A stretch of 64,000 nt of DNA from Trichosphaerium sp. ATCC 40318 (GCA_038496445.1 JALMLS010000450.1:186001-250000); one strand, 5' to 3'; numbered from the stretch's first letter, positions 49,101 through 61,100 are shown. Numbers and translations are program-made. Notes: generated by a model from the sequence alone, not told the origin.

Positions 49101-52100
49101 TGTACGTGTTTTTTTTTTGAAAGTTTGACATGTCAAACCAAATCTCACTTACATTTTAGGAGAACCCTGATCAACTGGCCTGCAGAGCTCTTGTTATGGA
49201 GCTTTGTGTTACAGAACGTACTTACATCAAAATGTTATCAGCTTTGGTGCGATATGCGTACAAACCTCTTCGGTACGACTTGATCATGTTCCATGATATT
49301 CATTAATATTATTTTTTAGCATGAGATCAAAACTGGTTACAGTAGAACAGCTCGAAGTACTGTTCCCTAATTTGGAAGAGATATTGGCTTTTCATAAACG
49401 TCAGCTTCCTGCATTAGAGGAGTGCGTTAAGCATTGGTCACCTACTACTAGTAGTATTGCAACAATCTACCTTGCCTGGGTATGTTTTTTTAAGACACTT
49501 TTATTTTTCTCTGAAAATACAAGTAACATGCTAATGATTACGTATAGCAACCATATTTCATGTTGTATGCAGATATTATCAATAACCAATCTCGAGCAAG
49601 TACGTTGCTCCGACATATCCTACAAAATGGTGCTTGTGCTCAAATTCAAGAGGTATAACAATTTTTTTTATGAAATACTTGCTTTAACTCACGTTTTTTA
49701 AAGCAATTGACCCATAATGCATCAATCAAGGGTCTCAACTTCAAATCTCTACTTTGCTTACCTCCTCGCCGTCTTATTCGTTACACTGAAATTTTGGCTG
49801 CTTTAAAGAAACACACACCGGATGATCACCAGGACGCTAAGAAATTGGTACTTTAAAATAATTTTATTGTAGGTTGTTTGTAACTTTGTTTTTTATTAGA
49901 CTGAAGCAATTCGAGCAATGAAAGATGTATCTATTCATATCAAAAATAGTAGAGCAGAGCGTAAGCTTGTAAACAGAGCAAATGAAATAGAAAAGAGACT
50001 CATGGAGGTAAAGGAAGGAGAATTATTTACAAAAGAAAGGCGTCTTGTTGACGAACTTGATGTTTACCTCATAATAAGTTCACAAGGTATGCTACTTGTC
50101 GTACCTGTTGTGCTTTATAGAAGGTGTTAACCTTGCTTTATTAGATTCTCTTCACCACAGTGCAATATTCTTAACTGATGCGCTACTTCTCTTTCAATCA
50201 AATGGGAACAGTAGTGCACATTACTCTGTTGTTGCTTATATGCCGATTTGTGATGTTGAAGTTCTTATTCTGCAAAGAGAACAAGGCATACCTATTAGTA
50301 GAGCTGATACAGGAGAGCCTATGGATAGTAACCATTTCCTTGAATTACGTTATAAAGACAGAAGTTATGTTCTAGCTATGACGAATGATGCCGACTTGAA
50401 AAGATTCATGACAATTTGTGCAAGATTACGACATTCGCTACAAACAAAGTTCTGGGATGCTATTATACCTAAAGGAGCTAAAGTTAAGCCTGCAGCCCAA
50501 CATACTTGTGCTCGTGTTGGCGAAGAATTCCTTGTCTTTGGAGGCCATATGGAGGGCACATACGATAACTTCTTGCATAGCTACAAAGATGGTACTTGCA
50601 TGTTTTTTTTTCAAACAAAATTCTTTCTGTGTCTGTTTGTTGCTTTTATCGAAATTGATTGATTTTCATTTCGCTGTGGATCTGGTTATGGCGATATCTT
50701 CTGATATTTTTTTTAGGTAAAATGACGTATATTGAGACTACAGGGATAACACCTCCTCCTGTTGCTGAACATTCTATTGCTGTTTTAAAGGATCAAGTTA
50801 TTATTTTTGGTGGAGTCTGTGCTACAGATGTGAGTGGTTTTACTGATTCTGTTTACATATTACATACTTCCAACAACTCATGGATGGTCCCTTGGATAAA
50901 GGTACGGCTCATAAAGACAAGTTCTTTTTGTTTAAGGTGGTTACCTTTTTTTTTTTCTTTCTTTTTTACAAAACTTTATTTTGTTCACAAGTTGTCTTAG
51001 GGAAGCCGGTATAATAAACCAGTTGGTAGAGCTGGACATTGTAGTGTTGTTGTAGAATCCACTGAAGAATTAATTATGTTCGGTGGGTATAATGGCGTGA
51101 GGCTGTTTAATGATATTTTTACACTTAACATACCTAAAATGCGTTGGCTACGAGTTGAAGTCAGAACAACCTCCCCAAAGCCTCGTTATGGTCACTGTGC
51201 TGTAAATTTGGACGATAAGGTATACGTTTTTGGTGGAAAGCTTGAAACTGGTGCCTGTGCGAATGATTTATGGCTTTATGATCCAGGTACGTTTCTTTCT
51301 TTTTTTGTTGAATACCCAAACCTAAATTTTGAACTAGTTCAAGTTACTTGGACTGAATTAAAGCCTGATGGATTTGTTCCTGCTGCCAGATATTATATGG
51401 CTGCTACAGCTCTTAGTAAGACTACATTTGCAATGTATGGTGGTCGTGGTAATGACGTTTATTCTGACTTGTACATCTATGATGCTGGTGCGTTTCAAGT
51501 TCTTTTGTTTAGTTTCTTTTTGCGCTTTCTTTGTGCTAATTTTTTTTATCCAATAGTTACCAACACATGGCTAAGGTGTGATCTTCAAGTACCTCTGCAG
51601 CCAAAGTTTGGCCATACCTTAAGTGCGAGCCATGAAACACCAGCAAAGAAACTATACATAACAGGTGGTATGACAATCGATGCTATTACTGGTGAGCCTA
51701 TTATGACCAATGATGTTGTTGAACTTAATAACCTTGGTACGTTATTTGAACCACCACAAAGCATAGGTCGTAGAGTTAACACTTACCTTGTTTATAGCGC
51801 AAATCAAGACATTTGGAGAAGAAAAGCTTGCGGTGAAAATGAACGCTGTTATCTCCGGGGAGGCTGAGCCTGTTGTACCTACCAGTTTGTACGTTTTTTT
51901 CTGATGTATTTATGCGACCTGATGCCGCTTTTTTTATTCACCGTAATGGTGTCTTATTGTTCTTTATAGTGTAAGTAAGCTATGTGGTGATGCACCTGCT
52001 GATTGGCAGCTGAGACATTTCAGATTTCCTTCTGCTTTATCTCGACCTTGTTCTAGTATTTTTGTACTACCTATTGTACAAGAAGACTTGCAAGTGGATG

Positions 52101-53858
52101 ATCCAGGAGCATTTGAAATACATAAAAAAATAGGTAGCGGTAAATTTGGGACTATCTATGCTGCAAGGTACAACTATAGAACAACACCCAAACACCTTGG
52201 AAGCGCCTGAAGGCTAAACCTTTTTTTAAATCTTTGAAGTTACTCATTTTTTTTTCTTATAGATTACGTGATACTGGGTTTCCTATTGCGATTAGAGTCG
52301 TAGAAGTAAGCGCAGCAAAATCAAAGGCATTAGTAGAAGAATTCACATACCTAAATGAGTTTAAACACCGTAATGTGTTACAGTATTATGGTTCTAGAGT
52401 TCAAGTCACTGAAGGTTTTGGTAGTTGTTGGGTAAGCCGTCTTCGAGAGATGAAGTTGATTTATTTTATTGTTTATTTAATTGCTAACACAGTTTGTTTC
52501 TATTAGATTGCCACAGAGTACTGTGAGCTTGGTTCTATAAGAGATATAATGGAGAATCTTAGTATTAATATGAGTGAATCTCAAGTGTGTAGTGTAGTAG
52601 CACAAGTCCTTGAAGGACTTTCTTATCTGCACTCTCAAAAGGTTGTCCATTCTAATATTAAAGCCGCCAATTTTATGTTGACTTCTGACTGTACAGTCAA
52701 GCTAGGTACGTTAACTTCTTTTGTGGTGATTTTTTTTCTGCGTTTTTGCCTTTATTTAACTCTACTGCACTAGCTGACTATGGTATTATCCAAAACTTGG
52801 CTTTGGTTAACGGTGTAAGCCCAACAAGCTGTTCATACTATTGGCTTGCACCTGAAGTTCCTGAAAACCAAGAAAAGACTACAATGTCTGATATTTGGGC
52901 ACTCGTACGTTTTTTTTGAAATGACTTATTTTCAAAGCTTACAAGTGTTTAGGGTATTTCTATGATGGAGATGCTTGAAAATACACCTCCTTATCTTGCC
53001 CTTTCAAGAGAAAAGAAGTACTCAGACACGCTCCTGCACTTGTTACACAAGTGTCTAAGTAGTATACCAGAACAAAGACCAGCTGCTACAGAACTCCTAC
53101 AAGTACGTCATTATCAATAAACAGCCGAGTTATGGTTGTCTTTCTTTTCAGACCTTTGTCAGTTTTATCTCTTCTGTTTTTTTTTATGTTACTTTTGCAT
53201 TAGTACTATTGTGTTTGTTACTTATTTCTTTTTTCCCTCTCGTAGATGCCATTCATACAAGATAGACCACCTGAGTTATTTTGTTTCTATGAGTTACTGA
53301 AGGCATTATATCCCAAAGAAGAAGAGGAAGAAGATAATTCAAATACAGCTATTCCAGTATGCTTTTTTTTTTTTTGCAATTCACTTCTTATACTCCCCTT
53401 AGGATTCTCCTGCTCAAGCCGAAATGAGTTCGCCAACAAGTGATAGCACAACATCAAGAGGACAAGAATCCCGAACTCAGAGTATTTCAGACTCACCAGA
53501 ACCAACAAGGAAACCTCCTCCGCTTTGCCTCCTTGATGGTAACGCTACTCCTATAGCATCTGCCCCCAATAGTAGCAGGTCTTTAGAATCTGCTTCAAAG
53601 AACCAATTAATACTTGAAGCTGTCGGTGAAGCCAACTTTAAGACGCATGTTGCTCCTTTGTTATCTGAAAATTCAAGAATGAAACAAGAATTAAGGTACA
53701 GTCTTTTAGTTTAGGTGGTTCTATTGTAAAACTAATGTTTGGATTTTTGTAGGTTCTTACAGCGTGAGCTTGCTCATTATAAAGCGCTCCAAAGAGACTT
53801 TGTTTCGCTTCAGAAAGAGATGGCTCAAATGAGCTTGAAACTATCAAATAAGGATTAA
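46138..53858 (+). CDS. RasGEF-RhoGEF-PH-Kelch-pseudokinase signalling protein
   Basis: The start is uncertain (ATG 46138 is the best guess), followed by a basic, low-complexity N-terminus. RasGEF_N (about 46790-47230): [31 protein letters not shown]25-type RasGEF (47380-48320): [39 protein letters not shown] and [11 protein letters not shown] RhoGEF domain (49165-50000): [43 protein letters not shown] domain (about 50040-50440). One exon (about 50145-50592) codes both the PH end and the first kelch motif ([16 protein letters not shown]); five more kelch-like motifs follow to about 51735. A STE20-like kinase domain (52100-53270) has [11 protein letters not shown], but AIR replaces VAIK and [10 protein letters not shown] replaces HRDIKxxN, so it is probably inactive. 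A coiled coil ends at TAA 53856. One junction inside DH (near 49480-49570) is unresolved. It probably activates Ras and Rho/Rac together at a kelch-scaffolded complex (inference). Confidence 0.87.
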
Positions 53859-54554
53859 ATAAAAGAAGCGTCAAATTGTAATTTTAAACAACAAACCTGT
53901 AAATATGTCAAAAATAAAAAAAAACCAAACAAAAAATCTAATATTCAATTTGGACAAGCTAAGACAACTGGTAGTTGCACGATTAGCTACTATAGAACCT
54001 CTTTTTTTTAGAGAATCTGTATGCAGGGTGTATGGAGAGGATTAAATTTGGAATGCTCTGCCAAGAGGCAACAACAGCAACAAGTGGATAGGTTATACTC
54101 AAGTTTTTAAGGCGTTTGTAATTTTGCTATTTGATAGCACGTTTTTTGATTGTATTGTTATGTTTCTCCGTGGTATAGCGCCTGACTAATCCATCAAAAC
54201 GCAAGCGACCATGTAATTCATTATGTGAAAATCAAGCACACAGTGCCCTTGAGTCATATACGGAACTTGATCTAGTATTAGGGTTTCCAAAAGCATTCTT
54301 ATCTGAGAATTCCTGTAGCATTTATAAATTAGAACTTACATCAACGTTACGTACAACTGTTCTGTTACATTATCATGTGGTTTTTTCTACAATTGATTAG
54401 CGTATTGCTGTAGTATAATACAATTAATCTTAGTGATACATAAGTAACTAGTGAAGGCACCAAAGCACTTGCTGGATACTTTTAACTTCAATTGCACTTC
54501 AGTAATCAACAAAGGCTTACAAAATAAAAAAATTGAACATTCCTGAACTCGATG
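53859..54554. other. Intergenic stretch
   Basis: A short frame near 54180-54300 (SNPCNSLCENQAHSALES-like) has some coding character but no start or domain. Nothing else seen. Confidence 0.35.
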
Positions 54555-54791
54555 TTAGGTTTTTTCGTGTTTTTTTCTCAAGTTTTTGTTTAGCAATTGT
54601 ACATATTTTAAAGCAGGTACAACTCCTTTGTAGCAACCTGGAGCGAAACTATCTGCTTTTATCGCTGGCCATCTGAATGACATCTTTTTTGAGCCTCCAC
54701 CGTATGTGTTGGCAGAGCTTTGCAAGTTGACTTTAAGTACATGTCTGATGCCATCTTTGTTACTCTTTACAAGTTCTCCCAACCTTAACAT
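54555..54791 (-). CDS. Small hypothetical protein or isolated exon
   Basis: Begins at the first ATG of a longer open frame. It contains LGELVKSNKDGIRHVLKVNL, a Gly/Ser patch (YGGGSKKMSFRW) and a basic end (KNLRKKHEKT). The residue mix is protein-like, and the frame continues upstream without an ATG, so it may be the last exon of a decayed or unrecognised gene. Confidence 0.3.
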   Translation of the reverse strand: MLRLGELVKSNKDGIRHVLKVNLQSSANTYGGGSKKMSFRWPAIKADSFAPGCYKGVVPALKYVQLLNKNLRKKHEKT

Positions 54792-54803
54792 TCCTAAGTA
54801 CAC

Positions 54804-54999
54804 TTCTTTAACAAAGCATTGAAATGCAAAAGAACAGTATCAAGTCATTTTGTTGAATTTAAAAGCCACGGTTGAAATTCCACAATTTTCAATTTTTCAG
54901 AGAATATCTTTTCGTGCATTAGTTATGCAGAAATAAAGTGGTATGATTAAATGCTGCCTTTTTGGCGCTGTCATTGGAGTATTGCTGTTAATAACAACA
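54804..54999. other. Intergenic stretch before the tRNA-like sequence
   Basis: AT-rich, no gene seen. Confidence 0.35.
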
Positions 55000-55002
55000 A
55001 GC

Positions 55003-55074
55003 GCCTGTATAGCTCAATTGGCAGAGCAGTGGTTTTCTAAGCCATTGGTTGCAGGTTCAATCCCTATAGGCTAA
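55003..55074 (+). tRNA. tRNA-Arg(TCT)-like sequence, probably degenerate
   Basis: It shows TAGCTCAATTGGCAGAGCA (D arm and A box), an anticodon arm with loop TTTCTAA (anticodon TCT) and GGTTCAATCC (B box). The seven 5' bases GCCTGTA pair with TATAGGC at the 3' end, but then the T stem is about three bases short. Either a small deletion hit the T arm, giving a pseudogene, or this is an organelle-derived or SINE-like copy. Confidence 0.45.
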
Positions 55075-55665
55075 CAATAGTTTCTACATGAAAACGGAAA
55101 CTTGAAGCATCAATGCGATCGCAAGGTGATGAACTAGTGGGTGAATACGGAATGGCATGAGAATGGAAATTGGTTTGTTTTGAATACAATTTGTTACCAC
55201 CTCTTGTATTCTCCTTTTTGCTTGTAGTTGATGTAAGCTGAGTCTAATCTAAACTTTACTACATATGATAGAATTTTCCATGATTTTGCAAATCTTGTGG
55301 TCCTGCTGTGTTTTGAAAGAAGTTACCAATGAATGTACAGTGATGAATCCAAATCAATAATATCGAGCTGAATCAACTGGAAGGTGCAGTAGATAGCAGT
55401 GTTCTGATTCAGATGTACTTTTCTCATTTGCAGGTGCTAATACCTAGGCATAGTGACGAGGTAAGGGAGTGTGCTGAGTAGAATGTAAAGCACTTGTTAC
55501 TTGGGTGACAAAAGCAGGAGCGAGTTGCAAAGATTCACTAAGTGTTTGAAACGAAATCAATAAGTGATTTTTCAATGAAATTACAAGTTAAGCTATTCAA
55601 TACAGCTAAGTTACATCACTCGTTACTGAACTTACCATCGACACGTAATCTCAGCCTTATATACC
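55075..55665. other. Intergenic stretch
   Basis: AT-rich, no gene or repeat seen. It probably includes the RtcB promoter. Confidence 0.35.
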
Positions 55666-57688
55666 ATGCTACGCACCATACCTAAACGTTTTACAACGAC
55701 AACACAACGAACGCGTAGTAACACTGTCAAATTACCTTCCAGATACTGTCAGACTGCTCATGCGTCACCAGACGTTAAATACGAGCATATAGAGACAGAT
55801 GGCGTGCCAATAAAAATGTGGACTAAAGGCAAACTAATCTGAACTCACCATTTTGAGTTTTTTCGAAAAGTTTTTCTGTTCGTCGTGGCTGTTGACATTC
55901 TTTTTTTTTTAGGCGTTGAAGTTGACCCAAAGGCGCTCCAACAAGTGAAGAATATAGCGTCACTTCCTTTTATACATAATCATGTCGCACTTATGCCTGA
56001 CGTAAGTCTAACTTAAACCCTTCATACTTAACTATTTTTGGTTTCACAAAGTCGTTTTTTTCTCAATTTCAGTATTTTCAAAGGAGTTTTAAAAGCGCCT
56101 TTACTCTAGTATTTATTGATTTCTAACGTTTCAAAGGTTCATTTTGGTATTGGGGCAACGATTGGTAGTGTCATTCCGTCAAAATCAGCGATCATTCCAG
56201 GTACAATCAATCAAAACAAAAAACCTACTTATCGCTCACTAACACTTCCAAAATAGCCGCTGTAGGTGTTGACATTGGTTGTGGTATGTGCGCCGTACAG
56301 ACATCTATGACAGCTTCTGATCTTCCGGATTCTTTACGAGAAATGCGACTAGCATTAGAAGCAGCTATACCTCATGGTATCTTCAAATTTCCGAACCACT
56401 ATCTCCTCAGATTCTGACAAAGTTTACAGGTAGGACTGCTAACGGTAAAACAGGAGTAGACGAGGGAGGCTGGAGGAATGGTAAGACAGCTTTTAACACA
56501 AAAACCATGGGGTAATTATCGTAGATATACCAGAATATACACAAAGAACTTGGGGCTCAAAGCTCGCTGATGGGTATAATAAACTAAAAGCTAGACATCC
56601 AAAAATAGCATCCGGAAACTTTGTAACACAATTAGGAACTCTAGGCACAGGTAAGCGTTTGTAATCTTAACAAAACCAAACTTACCATTGAATCTGTCTA
56701 ACTTGTTAAGTAAAGGAAATCATTTCGTTGAAATTTGTCTTGATGAAGCTGATAGAGTATGGCTAATGCTTCACAGTGGCAGTAGAGGTGTTGGAAATGG
56801 TATAGGTAGATACTTTATTGAACTGGCAAAAAATGTATGTGCCATACGATAAGAAGACGAAAACCGAAATTTAGAACTAACTTTTTTGAAAAGGATATGA
56901 GGACACATATTCGTAACTTACCAAATAAAGACTTGGCATATTTTAACGAAGGTACACCCTATTTATTGATATGACTTGAATGTGTTCTTATGGTAATTGA
57001 AGGCACTAAACATTTTGATGATTATGTGGAGGCGGTAGAATGGGCACAAATGTATGCTTCAACAAATAGAGAAATAATGATGAATAATATGATTGATGCT
57101 CTACAAAACTTAAATAATCTCCCACCATTTACAACTGTTAAGAAGGCAGTTAACTGTCATCATAATTATGTAAACAGAGAAAACCATTTTGGAGAAGACG
57201 TATGGCTTACAAGGAAAGGTTCGTTGAAAGGAGATTTTTTTGTTGTTAAACAAACTGCCATTGTTGCTTCGATATTTATACCGATTAGGAGCTGTATCTG
57301 CTCAAAAAGGACAACTTGGAATTATACCTGGTAGCATGGGAGCAAAGTCTTTTATAGTCGAAGGCCTAGGAAACGCAGATAGTTTTCATGTACGTCCGAT
57401 TGATTTTGTTGGATTTTTTTTTGTTGTTGTTTTCACTGCTGTTGTGCTTATGACTCTTAGACTTGCTCTCATGGCGCTGGAAGGGTACTCTCCCGAACAG
57501 CTGCAAAGAAGAAATTCAGCATTGAAGATCACGTGAAAGCAACAGAAGGTGTAGAGTGTAGAAAAGATGCGAGTGTTATAGATGAAACACCTGCAGCTTA
57601 TAAAGATATCGATGCAGTTATTGATGCTCAGTCTGATTTGATTAAGGTTCTGCACACCCTTAAACAAATAGTATGTGTAAAAGGATAA
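55666..57688 (+). CDS. RTCB: RtcB-type RNA ligase
   Basis: RtcB joins 2',3'-cyclic-phosphate and 5'-OH RNA ends in tRNA splicing, RNA repair and, in animals, XBP1 splicing. ATG 55666 gives an Arg/Thr/Ser-rich N-terminus (MLRTIPKRFTTTTQRTRS) before the core: KNIASLPFIHNHVALMPDVH, GVDIGCGMC (Mn-binding Asp and Cys), GTLGTGNHF, MLHSGSRGVG, VNCHHNYV, AQKGQLGIIPGSMG and CSHGAGR (His accepting GMP). It ends LKQIVCVKG, the usual C-terminus. All catalytic residues are present. About ten introns are used; the first donor appears to be GC (AAAG then GCAAAC, about 55842). The basic N-terminus could be a mitochondrial presequence, though this is only compositional. Confidence 0.92.
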
Positions 57689-57740
57689 GCAATAGTTGAA
57701 AACTATAATAAAAGTTGTTTGGTACTTTTTCCATCAATCA

Positions 57741-58511
57741 GAAAAAGTCATCTTCAAACCGTATTGGCATGAAAACGGTCAATTGGAGGAGCAGTTCACC
57801 TACATCAATGGTAAGCTAAAAGGAGAACATAAGCATTGCTATCAATGATAAACGGCAATGGCATGTACTTTTAGAATTACGTGTGAAAACAGCTAGTAGT
57901 GGGAGCAATGTACCTACCTCAATAATGAACAAAAGACCATGAGTATTTGTAGATAGCATCTTTGGACATTCTCCAAAATGAATCTAGAAGGAAAATAGAA
58001 CACTTATAAATGGAGTTCAACACAACTAAAAGATGGGAGCGCTTTTAGCTCTCAATAGAACCTTCGACCTTGAAAAAATAGGATTAGAAACAGACCCTGC
58101 CAAAATGCTTGCTTGGACGTTTCAGAACTATGGTGCATAACTTGTGGACAGTACAGGTACTGTTTTTGTGATGTTTACAAAATGCCTATTATTTTTTTCT
58201 GAGGTTGGTCTGTGTATGCTATCGAGACTGAGTACTCTCCAAATGGTGATTTGATGGTTGAATTGAAAAGGAATGGGGTTTTCCTTTCTGGGAAAAAAGG
58301 TCGCGATAACCCATGATCACGTGGTACTGAATATTATAAAGATATTGTTGAATACAAATTCATCAGCCACATTCTTGCTTACTGCCATCAAATAGATATG
58401 GATAGAATATTCATGAATCTTTGTGTTGTTAATAGCTGGAATTATGATATTTATCAGACAGTAAAAGTCGAAGGGCAAGCTTGGTGCTGGTACGAACAAT
58501 CAGGTTTTTGA
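57741..58511 (+). pseudogene. Decayed MORN-type repeat gene
   Basis: Fragments in changing frames recall bacterial-style MORN_2 repeats: WHENGQLEEQFTYINGKLKG, then EQCTYLNNEQK and NGVFLSGKKG, broken by many stops and frame changes. A further coding-like piece (HILAYCHQIDMDRIFM, VEGQAWCWYEQ) follows. No start or continuous frame remains. Confidence 0.4.
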
Positions 58512-58952
58512 CATCCAATTGTTTTTTAAATTCACCAATAAACTTTAATTTATCATACTTACTTACTGCTGCCAATAAGGTGGTGGAAAAGCCCTGCAAC
58601 CGTGGCTCCCTGGGTTTTAATAAATCTTTGTATACAACGGTGTATTAAATAAAGTAACCCACAGGCTTTTTTACCCAATTTCTGATTTATTAGAAACCTC
58701 TCGTTCTCCTACTCTACACACTCTTCTTAGGAAATAATGAGGGTAAGGCTACAACGGTTAGTGGCTCTAGTACAGCCCTTGATATTGTTGTTTACTAGCC
58801 AACAAGAACATGCAAGTTTAAGTGCACTACATAATTAAAAACGCTAAATCCTCGGAATGTTGAACAGAAAAAGATTTGCACCAATACGTAGGACTTCAGT
58901 AGAACATATTTCCATAATAACTCCCAAATTCTGCCACTTTTATTTAGTTTAT
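58512..58952. other. Intergenic stretch
   Basis: No gene recognised between the decayed MORN fragments and the minus-strand gene. Confidence 0.35.
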
Positions 58953-60057
58953 CTACATGTCTAGTTCTAGAAAACAACATTCTCCTTTCTCTTTAAAACC
59001 AAATAGCTTTCTTCCACGAATCCAGAATAAGTAATTCTCAAAAACCAGGAAATGACGTTTGTTGGTTGGTTTGAGTGTTGCATGCTCACCAACTTTATGC
59101 TCTTGTAGTACCTTATAATTGCGCTCCACAAAATGTCCTTTTAACTGTATTTCTGTTGTACCTACTGAATAGCTTGCAGTAATATTTGACAAGTGCGTAT
59201 CAATGTAATCACAATGATCGACACTACCAGATTTATCAAGAATGAGTGAAGTTACTTCAAGCTTAGAATCCACATAGCTATTAGTAGGCTCTGTTCTCTC
59301 TTCAACCACTGCAGTGACGGCAGTTCCTTTGAAAACAAGTGATTGATTAAACTCTACACCTATAAAGAAATATCTCAATTATCATTTTAAAAACCACACG
59401 GAGTTAAGTTTTCGAGCCTTGTTTTAACTGTAGGCTTTGATTACTTTCTCAAAGATGTTATACTATTGGTGCGTACCATTTATATATTGTAAGAAAAGCT
59501 CTGGTGAATGTGTAACATCAGTGTGTACTAAGTATAAATATTTTGGTGTATTTAGTGATCCCCAATAAGTTCCCATAATTATAGACCCTTCTCCAAATGA
59601 TTTCAAGACATAATAGGTGGGTATATTTATACCTGTACCCTCGCATACGCGATGTTCAACAATACTAAACAATAAAATAAATCTCCAATACAAAACACAA
59701 GTGCTCAGTCTAAGGAAAAAAAAAACAAGAAAAAAAAAGGAAAAAAAAAAGAAAAGAAATGTTCATACTATTTCTCCTGTTCTGCGTTTTCAAGCCTCCT
59801 TTGTTCGACACAAGACTTTGCCTTACATGGAGAAATTCTGTTAGATCTTGTGAAGTAAGCCCAAAAAAAGTTGCCGCTCCATTGTTCTGAGTCATCACAA
59901 CAAATCAAAGCACCCATGTGATAATGCAAATAAGGAGCATTGTAAGTGCAATAACCCTCATACATCCCATTACATTTACGCAGTCTCTTGTAATACGACT
60001 TCCATGACTCTACAGTACTCTGTAGAGAGCTTGTATCTATTTCAAAAGAGTTCTGTA
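58953..60057 (-). pseudogene. Partial or decayed secreted-protein gene
   Basis: Three coding-like blocks in order on the minus strand. A Cys-rich block (about 60057-59840): NSFEIDTSSLQSTVESWKSY, GYCTYNAPYLHYHMGALICC and SGNFFWAYFTRSNR. A block at about 59680-59490: INIPTYYVLKSFGEGSIIMG. A last exon at 59362-58953, joined in frame by a GTACGC...TATAG intron: GVEFNQSLVFKGTAVTAVVE to CCFLELDM and stop. No initiator ATG is found for the first block, and the frame between the first two blocks closes (QRRLENAEQEK then stop) unless an intron covers it. I recognise no family. It may be a real gene with unseen 5' exons or a pseudogene. Confidence 0.4.
59710..59760. repeat. A/G-rich low-complexity tract
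   Basis: A run of A with interspersed G (AAGAAAAAAAAGGAAAA type). Simple sequence inside or beside the intron of the partial gene. Confidence 0.7.
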
Positions 60058-60763
60058 TGAGTTGACGCCAAATAAGGTTGCTTGAAGCAAAAACGTTGCT
60101 TCAGAGATAAAATTAGTAAAAAAAACACAACTACACAAAGGTTTTATATGAGGTTTTTACGTACTACACTTTGCATGTGGTTGAAAACATAAGAAGAGAG
60201 TGAGCGTTTAGGAATGTCAGTACTTTTTCAGTTAATTCTGGCGGTAAATACGCTGTTAGAGTGTCCTACAGTAATTTAGTATTAAAAACGGCGTCAAAAC
60301 GCGTTTTGTACAAAGAAAGGAACAAAAATGCGCGTTACGCTATAAACGCGTTTACTGAAGCTTTTTTACCTCCATTAATGGCGTAGATGCATCTTTTCGT
60401 GATTTCGGACGTACAAATCGCTGAACAACACCAAAGAGGGATCTTTTCGCCATTTTTGATAAACCTAGAGTCGTGGGAGGGGTTTCAGCAAGCTTCTAAA
60501 AGTCAGTAACAATAAACGGCTCGAGTGAACCAGCTTGTGAATCAACTGTTTGGTTATGGCTTATCCAATTCAACACAAGCACAGTAAAAACGTTTATTTG
60601 TAACTTAAAAATTGTACAGTTGCCACAAAATATAATCTCTTCACAGCCTTTAGAATTTTATTATCCCTTCACCCTCGCACTGACTATGATTTGCAACTGA
60701 AAATGTAGAGTCGTTTGTACAACCAAGGGCTGCAAAGCAAGGGCTACTACTGTTAGAACAGAG
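60058..60763. other. Intergenic stretch with a coding-like remnant
   Basis: Mostly AT-rich. At 60660-60763 the minus strand continues the frame of the neighbouring small secreted gene past its stop with a Cys-rich run (LCSNSSSPCFAALGCTNDS), suggesting the gene was once longer. Confidence 0.4.
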
Positions 60764-61100
60764 TTATAAGCACACTTGTGATGAAATTGCTTTCACTACA
60801 CACGTGCGTGGATCTGCTTGCAACAGTTCAGTGCTTGTAGTCACAAACAATGTATTTGTTGATGGTAAATATGACATTGAATTGGGTGTATCAGTAAAAC
60901 TTTGACATGCTAAAAAATCGTAGATTAGAAAAGGTACTAGGGGTAATGCCTGTACTTTGTAGAACAGATGTTGGATCTCCTGATCGAAGTTCGAAACCTC
61001 TACCATTTTCATTGTTAATAGCATACGCATTACTCCCTTGAGCGATTGCAAAAGCAAGCTGTGAGCAGATAGCGAATAATATGATAGCTGTGGTGTTCAT
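60764..61100 (-). CDS. Small secreted protein, probably truncated
   Basis: ATG 61100 opens a signal peptide (MNTTAIILFAICSQLAFAIA). Exon 1 continues NENGRGFELRSGDPTSVLQ; an intron (GTACAG...TTTTTAG) joins to CQSFTDTPNSMSYLPSTNTL and TELLQADPRTCVVKAIS, which looks like one blade of a beta-propeller-like repeat. TAA at 60764 stops it at about 95 residues, yet the same frame beyond the stop remains Cys-rich and protein-like. Either a nonsense mutation truncates it or an unrecognised intron removes the stop. Confidence 0.45.
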
